DNA of 64,000 bases from Gammaproteobacteria bacterium (GTDB taxonomy: Bacteria; Pseudomonadota; Gammaproteobacteria; Pseudomonadales; Pseudohongiellaceae): NCBI GenBank assembly GCA_021773355.1, contig JAJFKE010000046.1, forward strand, positions 186,001 through 250,000, in the 5' to 3' direction. Under the pieces are notes generated by a model. It searched no databases. It was not told the DNA's origin and saw nothing but the letters and a program-made list of their open reading frames with translations. A program made the translations under genes and the position numbers. Every line of letters starts with the position of its first letter. Within the stretch, counting starts at the first letter, position 1. Positions 57,192 through 64,000 of the stretch are shown one piece after another.

Positions 57192-57542
57192 ATGAATTAT
57201 TTCTCACAAACAAAAAATCTACTGCTGTCGACTGTACGGTTAGTCCTGGTGCTGGGGTTGTTGAGTTTTACAGTGATAGCTGATGCCCAATCCGTGCTTT
57301 CAGGATCGCAGACTGGTACCATTCAGGGAATGCATCAGGGAGATGGGTTTCTGACTATTTCCGGCCGAGACTATGGTTTTCACAATGATGTTTCTTTGGT
57401 GTTCTATGACGGTGAGGAAGTTGGTGACAATTTTCTCAACGAGGGATTGGTGGTTCGTTTCGTTGTTAACAATGACGGAATATTGACTAGGATTGAAGTC
57501 CTCGGACCACTAAATTTGATCCAGGCGCTTGAGGAAAGTTGA
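57192..57542 (+). CDS. Small secreted protein in the PilY2 position
   Basis: 116 residues from the ATG at 57192 (MNYFSQTKN) with AGGAG ten bases upstream. A signal peptide (LVLVLGLLSFTVIADAQS) is followed by about 80 residues of beta-type sequence (TGTIQGMHQGDGFLTISGRD). It has the position, size and signal of Pseudomonas PilY2 between pilY1 and pilE, but I cannot confirm sequence homology. Its role is unknown. The open frame extends back into pilY1 to 57114 but that start is unlikely. Confidence 0.65.
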   Translation: MNYFSQTKNLLLSTVRLVLVLGLLSFTVIADAQSVLSGSQTGTIQGMHQGDGFLTISGRDYGFHNDVSLVFYDGEEVGDNFLNEGLVVRFVVNNDGILTRIEVLGPLNLIQALEES

Positions 57543-57600
57543 GAGTTTAATTCGCGCCGAAATCTGCTTAAAATAAGGATTCAAGATTCAGGGCTCCACT

Positions 57601-58035
57601 ATGCACCATTCAAATCTAAAGGGATTTACTCTCATCGAGCTTCTGATCGTAGTTGCTATCGTGGGCATATTGGCAAGCATTGCCTTGCCGGCTTACCAGA
57701 ACAGTGTGCTGCGTTCTGGTAGGGCAGAAGCGAAGAACGAGCTGTTGCAAGTAGCTTCCGATCAGGAGCGTTACTTTTCCAATTTTAATACTTATGTAGA
57801 TGATGCCTTGCCTTTGAATACTCCAGTAGTCGCGAGTCGTGACCGCACGACAGTTAATGGCCTGTATGTGATTAGTGTGGCCGCCTGTGGTGGGGGAGCA
57901 ATCACGAATTGTTTTCTTGCCACGGCCACAGCACAAGCCGCACAAGCCAATGATACGTGCACCACGCTAACGCTAAGTAATACCGGCGCACGTGGCGCTA
58001 CCGGCGATACTACAAACGAGTGTTGGCAGCGCTAG
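57601..58035 (+). CDS. pilE: Type IV pilus minor pilin PilE
   Basis: 144 residues with the prepilin site [20 protein letters not shown], Glu at +5, and [20 protein letters not shown], then a disulfide-candidate cysteine pair ([11 protein letters not shown]). The length and class fit the PilE minor pilin at the end of this operon rather than the major pilin. The sequence ahead has only a weak promoter (TTTAAT and TAAAAT) and no sigma54 site. Confidence 0.88.
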   Translation: MHHSNLKGFTLIELLIVVAIVGILASIALPAYQNSVLRSGRAEAKNELLQVASDQERYFSNFNTYVDDALPLNTPVVASRDRTTVNGLYVISVAACGGGAITNCFLATATAQAAQANDTCTTLTLSNTGARGATGDTTNECWQR

Positions 58036-58040
58036 AACGA

Positions 58041-58601
58041 CTACTTGCATCGTATCGGCTTGCCCTGACTATCTTCTTTTAGTCCATCACCGTCAGAATC
58101 TATGGCATAGCGCAATCGCGCAGTTCTGTTTATTATTAATTGCTTAGCAAGACTCGCCTGCCCATTGTCTGGGCAATAGGTGAAATTGCCATTTTGATTT
58201 CGCGTGAACCCAGAGCTAGTCAATTGCAAATACTGCTTGTTCTGAAACGCCCTAAAGCTCAGTTCTCCAGCACTGTCAGGAAATTGTACATATTGAAGCA
58301 AGGCGTCATCTTCGCCTATTGTCCTGTCACCATTGATGTCGGTGAATAAAATTACCCCATCCCTCCATTGACCGCCGCAGATGTTACCGTCGGCCGATCG
58401 GCAAAGAGTCACTGTATGGCCGCTTGATATGGCAGACGTTTTAGCGAGCTGTATCGCGCTAGCCAGTTTGCGTAGGGTAGCTTCTCCTTGTTTCTGTTGC
58501 AGCAGCAAGTTGAATTCGGGCAAAGAAAGACCTACCAAGATCGATAGAATAAAAATTACAAGAATTAGCTCTAACAGGGAAATTCCAAACCACTTCTCCA
58601 T
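58041..58601 (-). CDS. fimT: GspH/FimT-family pseudopilin (FimT)
   Basis: 186 residues. Prepilin site FG/ISLLELILVIFILSILVG, Glu at +5. LASAIQLAKTSAISSGHTVT, LCRSADGNICGGQWRDGVI and LFTDINGDRTIGEDDAL repeat the GspH plan including a Ca2+-like loop. It is convergent with pilE (5-bp gap) and lies between the minor-pilin operon and pilR, as fimT does in Pseudomonas. Confidence 0.85.
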   Translation of the reverse strand: MEKWFGISLLELILVIFILSILVGLSLPEFNLLLQQKQGEATLRKLASAIQLAKTSAISSGHTVTLCRSADGNICGGQWRDGVILFTDINGDRTIGEDDALLQYVQFPDSAGELSFRAFQNKQYLQLTSSGFTRNQNGNFTYCPDNGQASLAKQLIINRTARLRYAIDSDGDGLKEDSQGKPIRCK

Positions 58602-58800
58602 GCCTCATCACCTCCATGTGAATAGCAGCGGACTTAGTTTTAAGTTTAGACCAGAAAATTAGGCCATGAGACGAAAGTTGCCTAGAAAGATCGAATTGTT
58701 CAGATAGGAAGGCGCTGGCGTGACGGGCATGTAAGCCAAGTTGAATTGGCAGCGCAGCTAACTGGCAGTGTGGATTTATGTTCGAGGGAAGTGTCTAATT

Positions 58801-60198
58801 TTAATCCAGGCCGAGTTTTTTTAATCGATAGCGCAGAGAGCGAAATGACATTCCAAGTTTCTTGGCGGCAGCTGTCTTGTTCCAACGAGTTTCTTCCAGC
58901 GCCTTTTCTATGGCTTCAATCTCTATGGATTCAAGATGTTTTTCCAAAGAAAAGTCATCGCCGAGCCCCACGCTTTCTGCAGGCTCGGTATTAGAAGAAT
59001 CTGTTTCAATAGGGTTCATAGAAGTGGAAATAGGCGCGCTAATAAACTCGAGATTCGAGACTTGAATTAAATTTTCCTCACACAGCGTTGCTGCCCGCTG
59101 CAAGATATTCTCCAGCTCTCGCACATTTCCTGGAAATCTGTATTCCACTAGAGCATCCAAGGCTTCGTTGCTTAGCTTGCAGACTTCTGCTGAGTTTTCC
59201 TTGGCGATTTTCTGCAAGATGTTTAGAGTCAGCTCAGGAATATCGTCTTTGCGTTTTCTCAAACTCGGCACGGCAAGTTCGATGACGTTCAAGCGGAAAT
59301 ATAGATCTTGCCGTAAATTTCCTATCTCGACCTCTTTGGCAAGGTTTTTATGGGTAGCACTAAGTATTCGAACATCAACAGCCTCCTCCTTTTGTGAACC
59401 TACCGGGCGGATGGATTTTTCCTGAATGACACGCAGTAATTTAACCTGGGTATGCAAGGGTAGGTCGGCAATCTCATCGAGAAACAGTGTGCCGCCGTGT
59501 GCAGCTTGAAATAGACCCTGCTTGTCGCTGTCGGCACCGGTAAAGCTACCCTTGATATGTCCGAATAATTCGCTTTCCACCAAGTCGCGAGGAATGGCGC
59601 CACAGTTGACTGCCACAAAGGGCGCTTTACTTCGTGAACTGTGTTGATGAATTGCTCTTGCGGCAAGTTCTTTGCCGCTACCCGATTCACCGCTTATGTA
59701 TATTGGTGCCTGGCTTCTGGCCAGTTTTGCTATCTGCTCTCGCAATTTGACGACTCTGCTCGATTGCCCAGTAATAGAGGGTCCGATTAAGGGGCTCAAG
59801 TTTTTTTTCAGAAACTTCTCATCTTGTTGCTCTTGTGGTAGTCGCAGTGCCGAATTAACGAGGTCGCGAAGCTTTTGTAAGTCCACAGGCTTCGAAACAA
59901 AATCGAAAGCACCACTTTTTAGAGCTTTGATGGCGGTTTCTGTAGTGCCGTGTGCCGTAATAACGGCCACGGGTATCTGGTTGTATTCTTTCTGGATATA
60001 TTCAACTAGCTCAATGCCATCGCCATCGGGTAGGCGCATATCAGTTAAGCATAAGTTGAAATTTTCTGTAGATAAAAGGTGGCGGGCTGAAGCCAAATCT
60101 TTGGCGCTATTAGTCGCCAATGACATTCGTCCAAGAGTTATCTCGAGTAGCTCGCGTATATCAGGTTCATCATCAACGATGAGAATTCGATTTGTCAT
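58801..60198 (-). CDS. pilR: Type IV pilus sigma54-dependent regulator PilR
   Basis: 465 residues: receiver (Asp in LCLTDMRLPDGDG), AAA+ domain with Walker A GESGSGKELAARAIH and Walker B GGTLFLDEIADLP, and a C-terminal Fis-type HTH (WNKTAAAKKLGMSFRSLRYR). The sigma54-contact loop reads GSFTGA. It activates pilin transcription with sigma54. It follows pilS by 36 bp on the same strand; the pairing and neighbouring pilus genes fix the identity. Confidence 0.93.
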   Translation of the reverse strand: MTNRILIVDDEPDIRELLEITLGRMSLATNSAKDLASARHLLSTENFNLCLTDMRLPDGDGIELVEYIQKEYNQIPVAVITAHGTTETAIKALKSGAFDFVSKPVDLQKLRDLVNSALRLPQEQQDEKFLKKNLSPLIGPSITGQSSRVVKLREQIAKLARSQAPIYISGESGSGKELAARAIHQHSSRSKAPFVAVNCGAIPRDLVESELFGHIKGSFTGADSDKQGLFQAAHGGTLFLDEIADLPLHTQVKLLRVIQEKSIRPVGSQKEEAVDVRILSATHKNLAKEVEIGNLRQDLYFRLNVIELAVPSLRKRKDDIPELTLNILQKIAKENSAEVCKLSNEALDALVEYRFPGNVRELENILQRAATLCEENLIQVSNLEFISAPISTSMNPIETDSSNTEPAESVGLGDDFSLEKHLESIEIEAIEKALEETRWNKTAAAKKLGMSFRSLRYRLKKLGLD

Positions 60199-60234
60199 AG
60201 GGAAATTATCTGAGCAGCATCAGCCATTTTCGAT

Positions 60235-61854
60235 TTACGCCATTACTCGATCTGGATTGCTAAAATAGATACTAAAACTGCTTTTTCCGGCTTCAGTTCT
60301 GTTATATACCAGTTGCGACTGATTAGCTTCGCACAGTTCCTTCGAGATATAAAGACCCAGACCAGTGCCACTGGATTCGGTAGTGTGGAATGGTTCAAAT
60401 AATCGCGCCTCAGCTTCGTCATCAATGCCGGGGCCATCGTCGATTATGTGAAGATAGGGTTGATTATCGCCTTCCTTACTGTCAATGCCAGCTTGCACTA
60501 ACAAGCTTGCCCGCCCGGTTTTCTTATCGCTGTATCTAAGCCCATTATCGAAAAGATTGTTCAATACTTGTTCTAATTGCCCCTCGATAATATTAACTTT
60601 TATTTCAGGTGTGGCAACCTCCAGAGTTATTTCATCACATAATTCATGGGTTGCTCGGTAGTTGTCTATGAATTTTCTAAGCCAGTCTTCAAGAATAATT
60701 ACTTTTGCCGTTGTGTCGTCGTGGCGAGATGCATCAAGAACATCTTCTATTATCAGGTTTACTCTGTTGCAATGATCAAGGATGATCTCGATCATTCTCT
60801 TGTCATCATTTGTTACTGTCACGGATTCTCGAAGCAATTGACTAGCATGGCTTATAGCGCCTAAGGGATTGCGAACCTCGTGAGCGATGCTAGCTGTCAG
60901 TCGGCCGAGAGAGGCAAGTTTCATTTGCCTAACACGTTGAACAATTTGTCGATTGTCTTCCAAAAATACAAGAACATCAGAATCTGAGTCTGGATTCAGA
61001 AAAGCGAAATTCAGTTGAACCTGACGTGAAGAACTGGGTATCGTTATTGGTTGCGGCTGTCGTTTAGAATTGATCTTCCATAATTCAAGTTGTTCAGTAA
61101 GTACAGCAGGAAGTATGTATGGATGTTCTTCCTGTTGCTCATCTATCTCAAGAATTGGCAGTAATATGCTTCTGGCGGCGCTGTTCATGCTAACAATTTG
61201 ATGCTCAGTGTTCACAACAACAACTCCGGTGCGCATGCGTTGAATGATCTCATTGTTCAGTTTTTCCAGATCGATAATATCGCTTGCTTGTTTGTCGGCC
61301 AACAAGGCGGCGTTGTAGATTCTATTGGTGAGCATTTGTATATACAGCGAGGTAGCAAATAAAATTGCACCTAAAATTCCGGTTTGTATAAATTGATTTC
61401 CAGAAGTATCCAGCGACAGAGCCAAGTACAATTCGCTATATATTAGAGACAGGGCAGCTACAGCAGCAAGGAAGGTGCTGACTCTGCCTCGGATCAGGAT
61501 GCTGCTGGAAGCAATGGTGACAATTAGTAAGAGGCCCAAACCACTTACCATTCCTCCACTACTATAGGTAATTAAGGTGATGGCGAGGATATCCACAATC
61601 ACACTGCCTGTTAGAATATGGGAGCTCTTCAGAACTTTGGTACTGATAGGAATGAAAAAAGTGATAACCACGCCAAAAATCGCATAGGCCGTGCAGACCT
61701 GGACGAATAGGGTAGGGTCTAGATCGCCAAGCAATGTCGAGCTGGGGCCTATCGAGGTAACCAATAGAACCAGGGGTAGTACGATTCGGTAAATGTTGTA
61801 AACAACAGATACGTTATAGATTTGGCCCGGATATTGTGCAGTTCTTTCAGCCAT
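60235..61854 (-). CDS. pilS: Type IV pilus sensor histidine kinase PilS
   Basis: I place the start at the ATG at 61854 (MAERTAQYPGQ) because an extended -10 (TGGTATAAT) lies just upstream at 61885-61893; earlier in-frame ATGs are at 61887 and 61902. There are six TM helices (roughly the first 180 residues), a PAS domain, a DHp with H-box SIAHEVRNPLGAISH, and an HATPase_c domain with NNLFDNGLRYSD, IDDGPGID and GTGLGLYISKEL. It phosphorylates PilR in response to pilin levels in Pseudomonas. Confidence 0.92.
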   Translation of the reverse strand: MAERTAQYPGQIYNVSVVYNIYRIVLPLVLLVTSIGPSSTLLGDLDPTLFVQVCTAYAIFGVVITFFIPISTKVLKSSHILTGSVIVDILAITLITYSSGGMVSGLGLLLIVTIASSSILIRGRVSTFLAAVAALSLIYSELYLALSLDTSGNQFIQTGILGAILFATSLYIQMLTNRIYNAALLADKQASDIIDLEKLNNEIIQRMRTGVVVVNTEHQIVSMNSAARSILLPILEIDEQQEEHPYILPAVLTEQLELWKINSKRQPQPITIPSSSRQVQLNFAFLNPDSDSDVLVFLEDNRQIVQRVRQMKLASLGRLTASIAHEVRNPLGAISHASQLLRESVTVTNDDKRMIEIILDHCNRVNLIIEDVLDASRHDDTTAKVIILEDWLRKFIDNYRATHELCDEITLEVATPEIKVNIIEGQLEQVLNNLFDNGLRYSDKKTGRASLLVQAGIDSKEGDNQPYLHIIDDGPGIDDEAEARLFEPFHTTESSGTGLGLYISKELCEANQSQLVYNRTEAGKSSFSIYFSNPDRVMA

Positions 61855-61884
61855 GGTTTCCGTTACAATTGCAGCGTGGGTGTG

Positions 61885-61893
61885 CATTATACC
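61885..61893 (-). promoter_or_regulatory. Extended -10 promoter for pilS
   Basis: On the minus strand this reads TGGTATAAT, a TG plus one base plus perfect TATAAT. It lies about 30 bp before the ATG at 61854. No good -35 is seen. If used, the more distal starts of pilS are excluded. Confidence 0.5.
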
Positions 61894-61972
61894 AACAAGC
61901 ATAAAGGTAGTGGTTCGTTGTTTTAGGTAATGTGCCTGGACTAGTAATTAAGGATACAGTAAAGAGAAAGGT

Positions 61973-63628
61973 ATGGGGCGGCAAATTAAAGTGGTAATGG
62001 CCCAACTCAATTTTTTAGTTGGGGATATAGATTCCAACACTGCGTTGATTATAGAAAGTGCCAAGACAGCAATTCGCGAGCATTCAGCCGATCTACTGGC
62101 CTTTCCGGAGCTGGCGCTTACCGGATACCCTCCTGAAGACCTGCTGTTCAGACCCAGCTTGTCCATTCGAATTGAAAAAGCCCTAAATCGAATTCGACAT
62201 GAAAATTTACCCATCTATTTAGTTGTTGGATACCCGGAAAAAGTTAATGACAAACTCTATAATTCGCTGACGATCATTCATGCCGGTGAGCTGTTGGCTA
62301 ATTATCGTAAGCAGCACTTACCTAATTACCAAGTATTCGATGAGCAGCGCTATTTTGAAAAGGGCGACGATGCCTGCTTGTTAGAGATCTGTGGCCAGAA
62401 AGTGGCTTTTACAATCTGCGAAGATATGTGGGAGACAGAGCCGATATTGCAAGCGAGGTCCGCTGGCGCACAGCTAATGGTGAATATCAACGCTTCCCCC
62501 TACCACATGAATAAATTAAGCCAAAGACAGGCGCTTCTTCGGGAGCGAAGTATTGAAGGCGGGTTTCCGATTATTTATGTGAATATGATTGGGGGTCAGG
62601 ACGAACTGGTTTTTGACGGTGGCTCAATGGCGATAACCGCGAACGGAGACTGTCACTGTCTGGCACCCAGCTATGCCGAGGCTCTGGTTCCAGTTCTGGT
62701 GGAAGCAGGGGGTGGGGACAATATGCCCTGCCTCATTCCTGTGCAGGAAATTGCGCCTGCTCTGTCATTAGAAGCACAAGTTTATCAGGGCTTGGTGTTG
62801 GGAGTGCGGGACTATGTGAACAAGAATAAATTCAGGGGTGTGGTTTTGGGTCTGTCGGGTGGTATTGATTCGGCCTTAACTTTGGCCATTGCTGTCGATG
62901 CCCTGGGAAGTGATCGAGTGCATGCAGTAATGATGCCGTTTGAATACACGTCGCAACTGAGTCTTGATGTTGCTCAAGAGCAGGCACTGCAGCTCGAGGT
63001 TGAATATCAACTGATATCTATAGCTGGAATCTATGCATCTTTTATCAAAGCACTCGAAGTAGAATTTGCCAACACGGAGGTAGATGTCAGTGAGCAGAAT
63101 CTACAGGCTAGATGCCGAGGTGTGTTACTCATGGCCATTTCGAACAAGAAAGGTCTGTTGGTATTAACTACGGGCAATAAGAGCGAAATTGCGGTTGGCT
63201 ATTCGACCCTGTACGGTGACATGGCGGGTGGATTTGATGTGCTGAAAGACGTGTCAAAAACTCTTGTATACAGGCTTGCTCAATATCGGAATACTGAACA
63301 CTCTGGCGGACAGGAGAATGTAATTCCTCAACAGGTGATCGATAGACCTCCATCGGCGGAATTAGCAGCGGACCAGGTTGATCAAGATAGTTTGCCGCCT
63401 TATGACGAACTCGATCGAATCCTGGAGTTATATATTGAAAATGATCTAAGTGCAGACAGCATCATTGAGCAGGGATTTGATCCTGAGGTAGTGAAGCGGG
63501 TTTTGCGCCTGGTGGACTTGAATGAATACAAACGGCGTCAAAGTCCTATTGGAGTAAGACTCACACAGCGAGGATTCGGTCGTGACCGCCGTTATCCTAT
63601 TACTAATGCCTGGCCAATAGGCGAATAA
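61973..63628 (+). CDS. nadE: Glutamine-dependent NAD+ synthetase
   Basis: 551-residue two-domain enzyme that amidates deamido-NAD. N-terminal nitrilase-type glutaminase with Glu in FPELALTGYPPEDLL, Lys in ANYRKQHLPNY and Cys in FTICEDMWE; C-terminal synthetase with SGGIDSALTLAIA, then TGNKSEIAVGYSTLYGDMAG. It is complete, so glutamine is the nitrogen donor. It is divergent from pilS, with a 70-bp gap before the longest pilS frame. A repeat half-copy follows at 63638. Confidence 0.97.
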   Translation: MGRQIKVVMAQLNFLVGDIDSNTALIIESAKTAIREHSADLLAFPELALTGYPPEDLLFRPSLSIRIEKALNRIRHENLPIYLVVGYPEKVNDKLYNSLTIIHAGELLANYRKQHLPNYQVFDEQRYFEKGDDACLLEICGQKVAFTICEDMWETEPILQARSAGAQLMVNINASPYHMNKLSQRQALLRERSIEGGFPIIYVNMIGGQDELVFDGGSMAITANGDCHCLAPSYAEALVPVLVEAGGGDNMPCLIPVQEIAPALSLEAQVYQGLVLGVRDYVNKNKFRGVVLGLSGGIDSALTLAIAVDALGSDRVHAVMMPFEYTSQLSLDVAQEQALQLEVEYQLISIAGIYASFIKALEVEFANTEVDVSEQNLQARCRGVLLMAISNKKGLLVLTTGNKSEIAVGYSTLYGDMAGGFDVLKDVSKTLVYRLAQYRNTEHSGGQENVIPQQVIDRPPSAELAADQVDQDSLPPYDELDRILELYIENDLSADSIIEQGFDPEVVKRVLRLVDLNEYKRRQSPIGVRLTQRGFGRDRRYPITNAWPIGE

Positions 63629-63637
63629 CTGAAGAAT

Positions 63638-63655
63638 GTTAATCAGAGGGTCCCT
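63638..63655. repeat. Partial copy of the palindromic repeat
   Basis: 18 bp matching 1215-1232 at 17 positions, in the 63-bp gap between the convergent nadE and DUF3106-like genes. It leads into GTCCCTA, the 3' part of the TAGGGTCCCTA motif. Confidence 0.6.
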
Positions 63656-63691
63656 GTCCCTAGACAATTCCTCAGGCGACGACCTAAAGAG

Positions 63692-64000
63692 CTAGCGCGG
63701 AGGCGGAGCGGGTGGTCTGCTAGGGGTAGGTCTTGCCGGTGTCGATGGGCGTACTGTCTGCGGAGTTTGATTTCTATTCTGTCTCAGTATGTTTTGATTC
63801 TGTCGAATCACCTCTTGAATACGACGCTGATTTTCCGGGGTTCTTGGATTGTCGGCTTGCGCAGGGCGGCGGTTGTTTTGTCTAATTTGTTGCTCGAATT
63901 GTTCCCTAAGTCTTGTTCTTTCGGCTTCCGGCATGCTCTGAAATCGTCTCTGAATATTCCTTAGGCGGCGTTGTTCACCCTGGCTCAGATTATTAAAACG
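63692..64000 (-). CDS. DUF3106-like Arg/Gln/Asn/Pro-rich protein, 5' end cut by window
   Basis: The frame is open from the right edge at 64000 to a stop at 63692; the first in-window ATG is 63934 but 22 codons upstream remain open, so the true start lies outside. RFNNLSQGEQRRLRNIQRRF and MPEAERTRLREQFEQQ match the W-x-L-spxqq repeats of DUF3106. The C-terminus is a low-complexity Pro/Arg tail (PARPTPSRPPAPPPR). The function is unknown. Relatives are exported, but the signal would be outside. Confidence 0.6.
   Translation of the reverse strand, partial: RFNNLSQGEQRRLRNIQRRFQSMPEAERTRLREQFEQQIRQNNRRPAQADNPRTPENQRRIQEVIRQNQNILRQNRNQTPQTVRPSTPARPTPSRPPAPPPR

Noticed and set aside
57540..57600. 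Expected sigma54 promoter before pilE.
   Set aside because: No GG-N10-GC pair in a TGGCAC/TTGCA context was found, and none before fimT; PilR-regulated promoters are probably outside this window.
59525..59560. GSFTGA instead of GAFTGA in PilR as a defect.
   Set aside because: From memory, PilR proteins of Pseudomonas also carry Ser here, so it is not evidence of lost function.

Overview
This window is chromosomal core from a gammaproteobacterium of roughly balanced base composition, most like the Pseudomonas/Cellvibrio/Halieaceae side of the class (a marine free-living relative is likely, low confidence on rank). The evidence is synteny. proA-nadD-rsfS-rlmH-mrdA-rodA-rlpA-dacA-ybeD-lipB-lipA (7741-18206, +) faces miaB-ybeZ-ybeY-ybeX-leuS-lptE-holA (39103-30946, -), as in Pseudomonas. 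The minor-pilin locus fimU-pilVWXY1-(Y2)-E with fimT and pilS/pilR is also Pseudomonas-like. I see no insertion sequences, prophage, CRISPR, tRNA or rRNA.

Layout. 1-3568 (-): dinB (cut by the left edge) behind the serine pair serC and serA. 3861-6000 (+): metallo-beta-lactamase-fold hydrolase, GIY-YIG protein and a DUF523/DUF1722 protein. 6046-7521 (-): NhaC antiporter. 7741-18206 (+): proline/NAD, ribosome, cell-shape (PBP2, RodA, RlpA, PBP5/6) and lipoate genes. 18250-30745: accessory block with an unknown membrane protein, sterol-desaturase-like hydroxylase, exported M1 peptidase plus DUF6702 partner, Hsp70/YegD-like protein, secreted cyclophilin, SNF transporter, Tat-exported HAD, DUF2164 and a 7TMR-DISM kinase that lacks its phosphoacceptor histidine. 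30946-39103 (-): tRNA/translation/envelope block. 39322-40712 (+): DUF1820 and SrkA-like kinase. 40718-43617 (-): a compact TlpA-DUF4266-DUF3570-ApbE operon, the best candidate here for a poorly described system. 43830-45879: desaturase, SlyX and a membrane-anchored cold-shock protein. 46216-49281 (+): glycine-zipper protein, PepSY protein and a PhoP/PhoQ-like two-component system. 49287-50045 (-): TauE/SafE permease. 50458-58601: type IV pilus minor-pilin operon preceded by a perfect CRP/Vfr-type palindrome, then fimT. 58801-61902 (-): pilR and pilS. 61973-63628 (+): nadE. A DUF3106-like gene is cut by the right edge.

Main observations. (1) The TlpA-DUF4266-DUF3570-ApbE operon combines an envelope thiol protein, a Cys-tailed lipoprotein, a predicted outer-membrane protein carrying two SGAS tetrapeptides that resemble flavinylation sites, and an ApbE with Gly where a metal-binding Asp is usual. 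(2) The 7TMR-DISM kinase has Arg458 in place of the H-box His. (3) Two convergent gene pairs end inside the identical 11-bp motif TAGGGTCCCTA, so both stop codons lie in one near-palindrome; the motif is related to a larger palindromic repeat at 1152-1230 and a partial copy at 63638-63655. (4) lnt and mltB are absent from their usual slots. (5) A cold-shock domain is tethered to the membrane.
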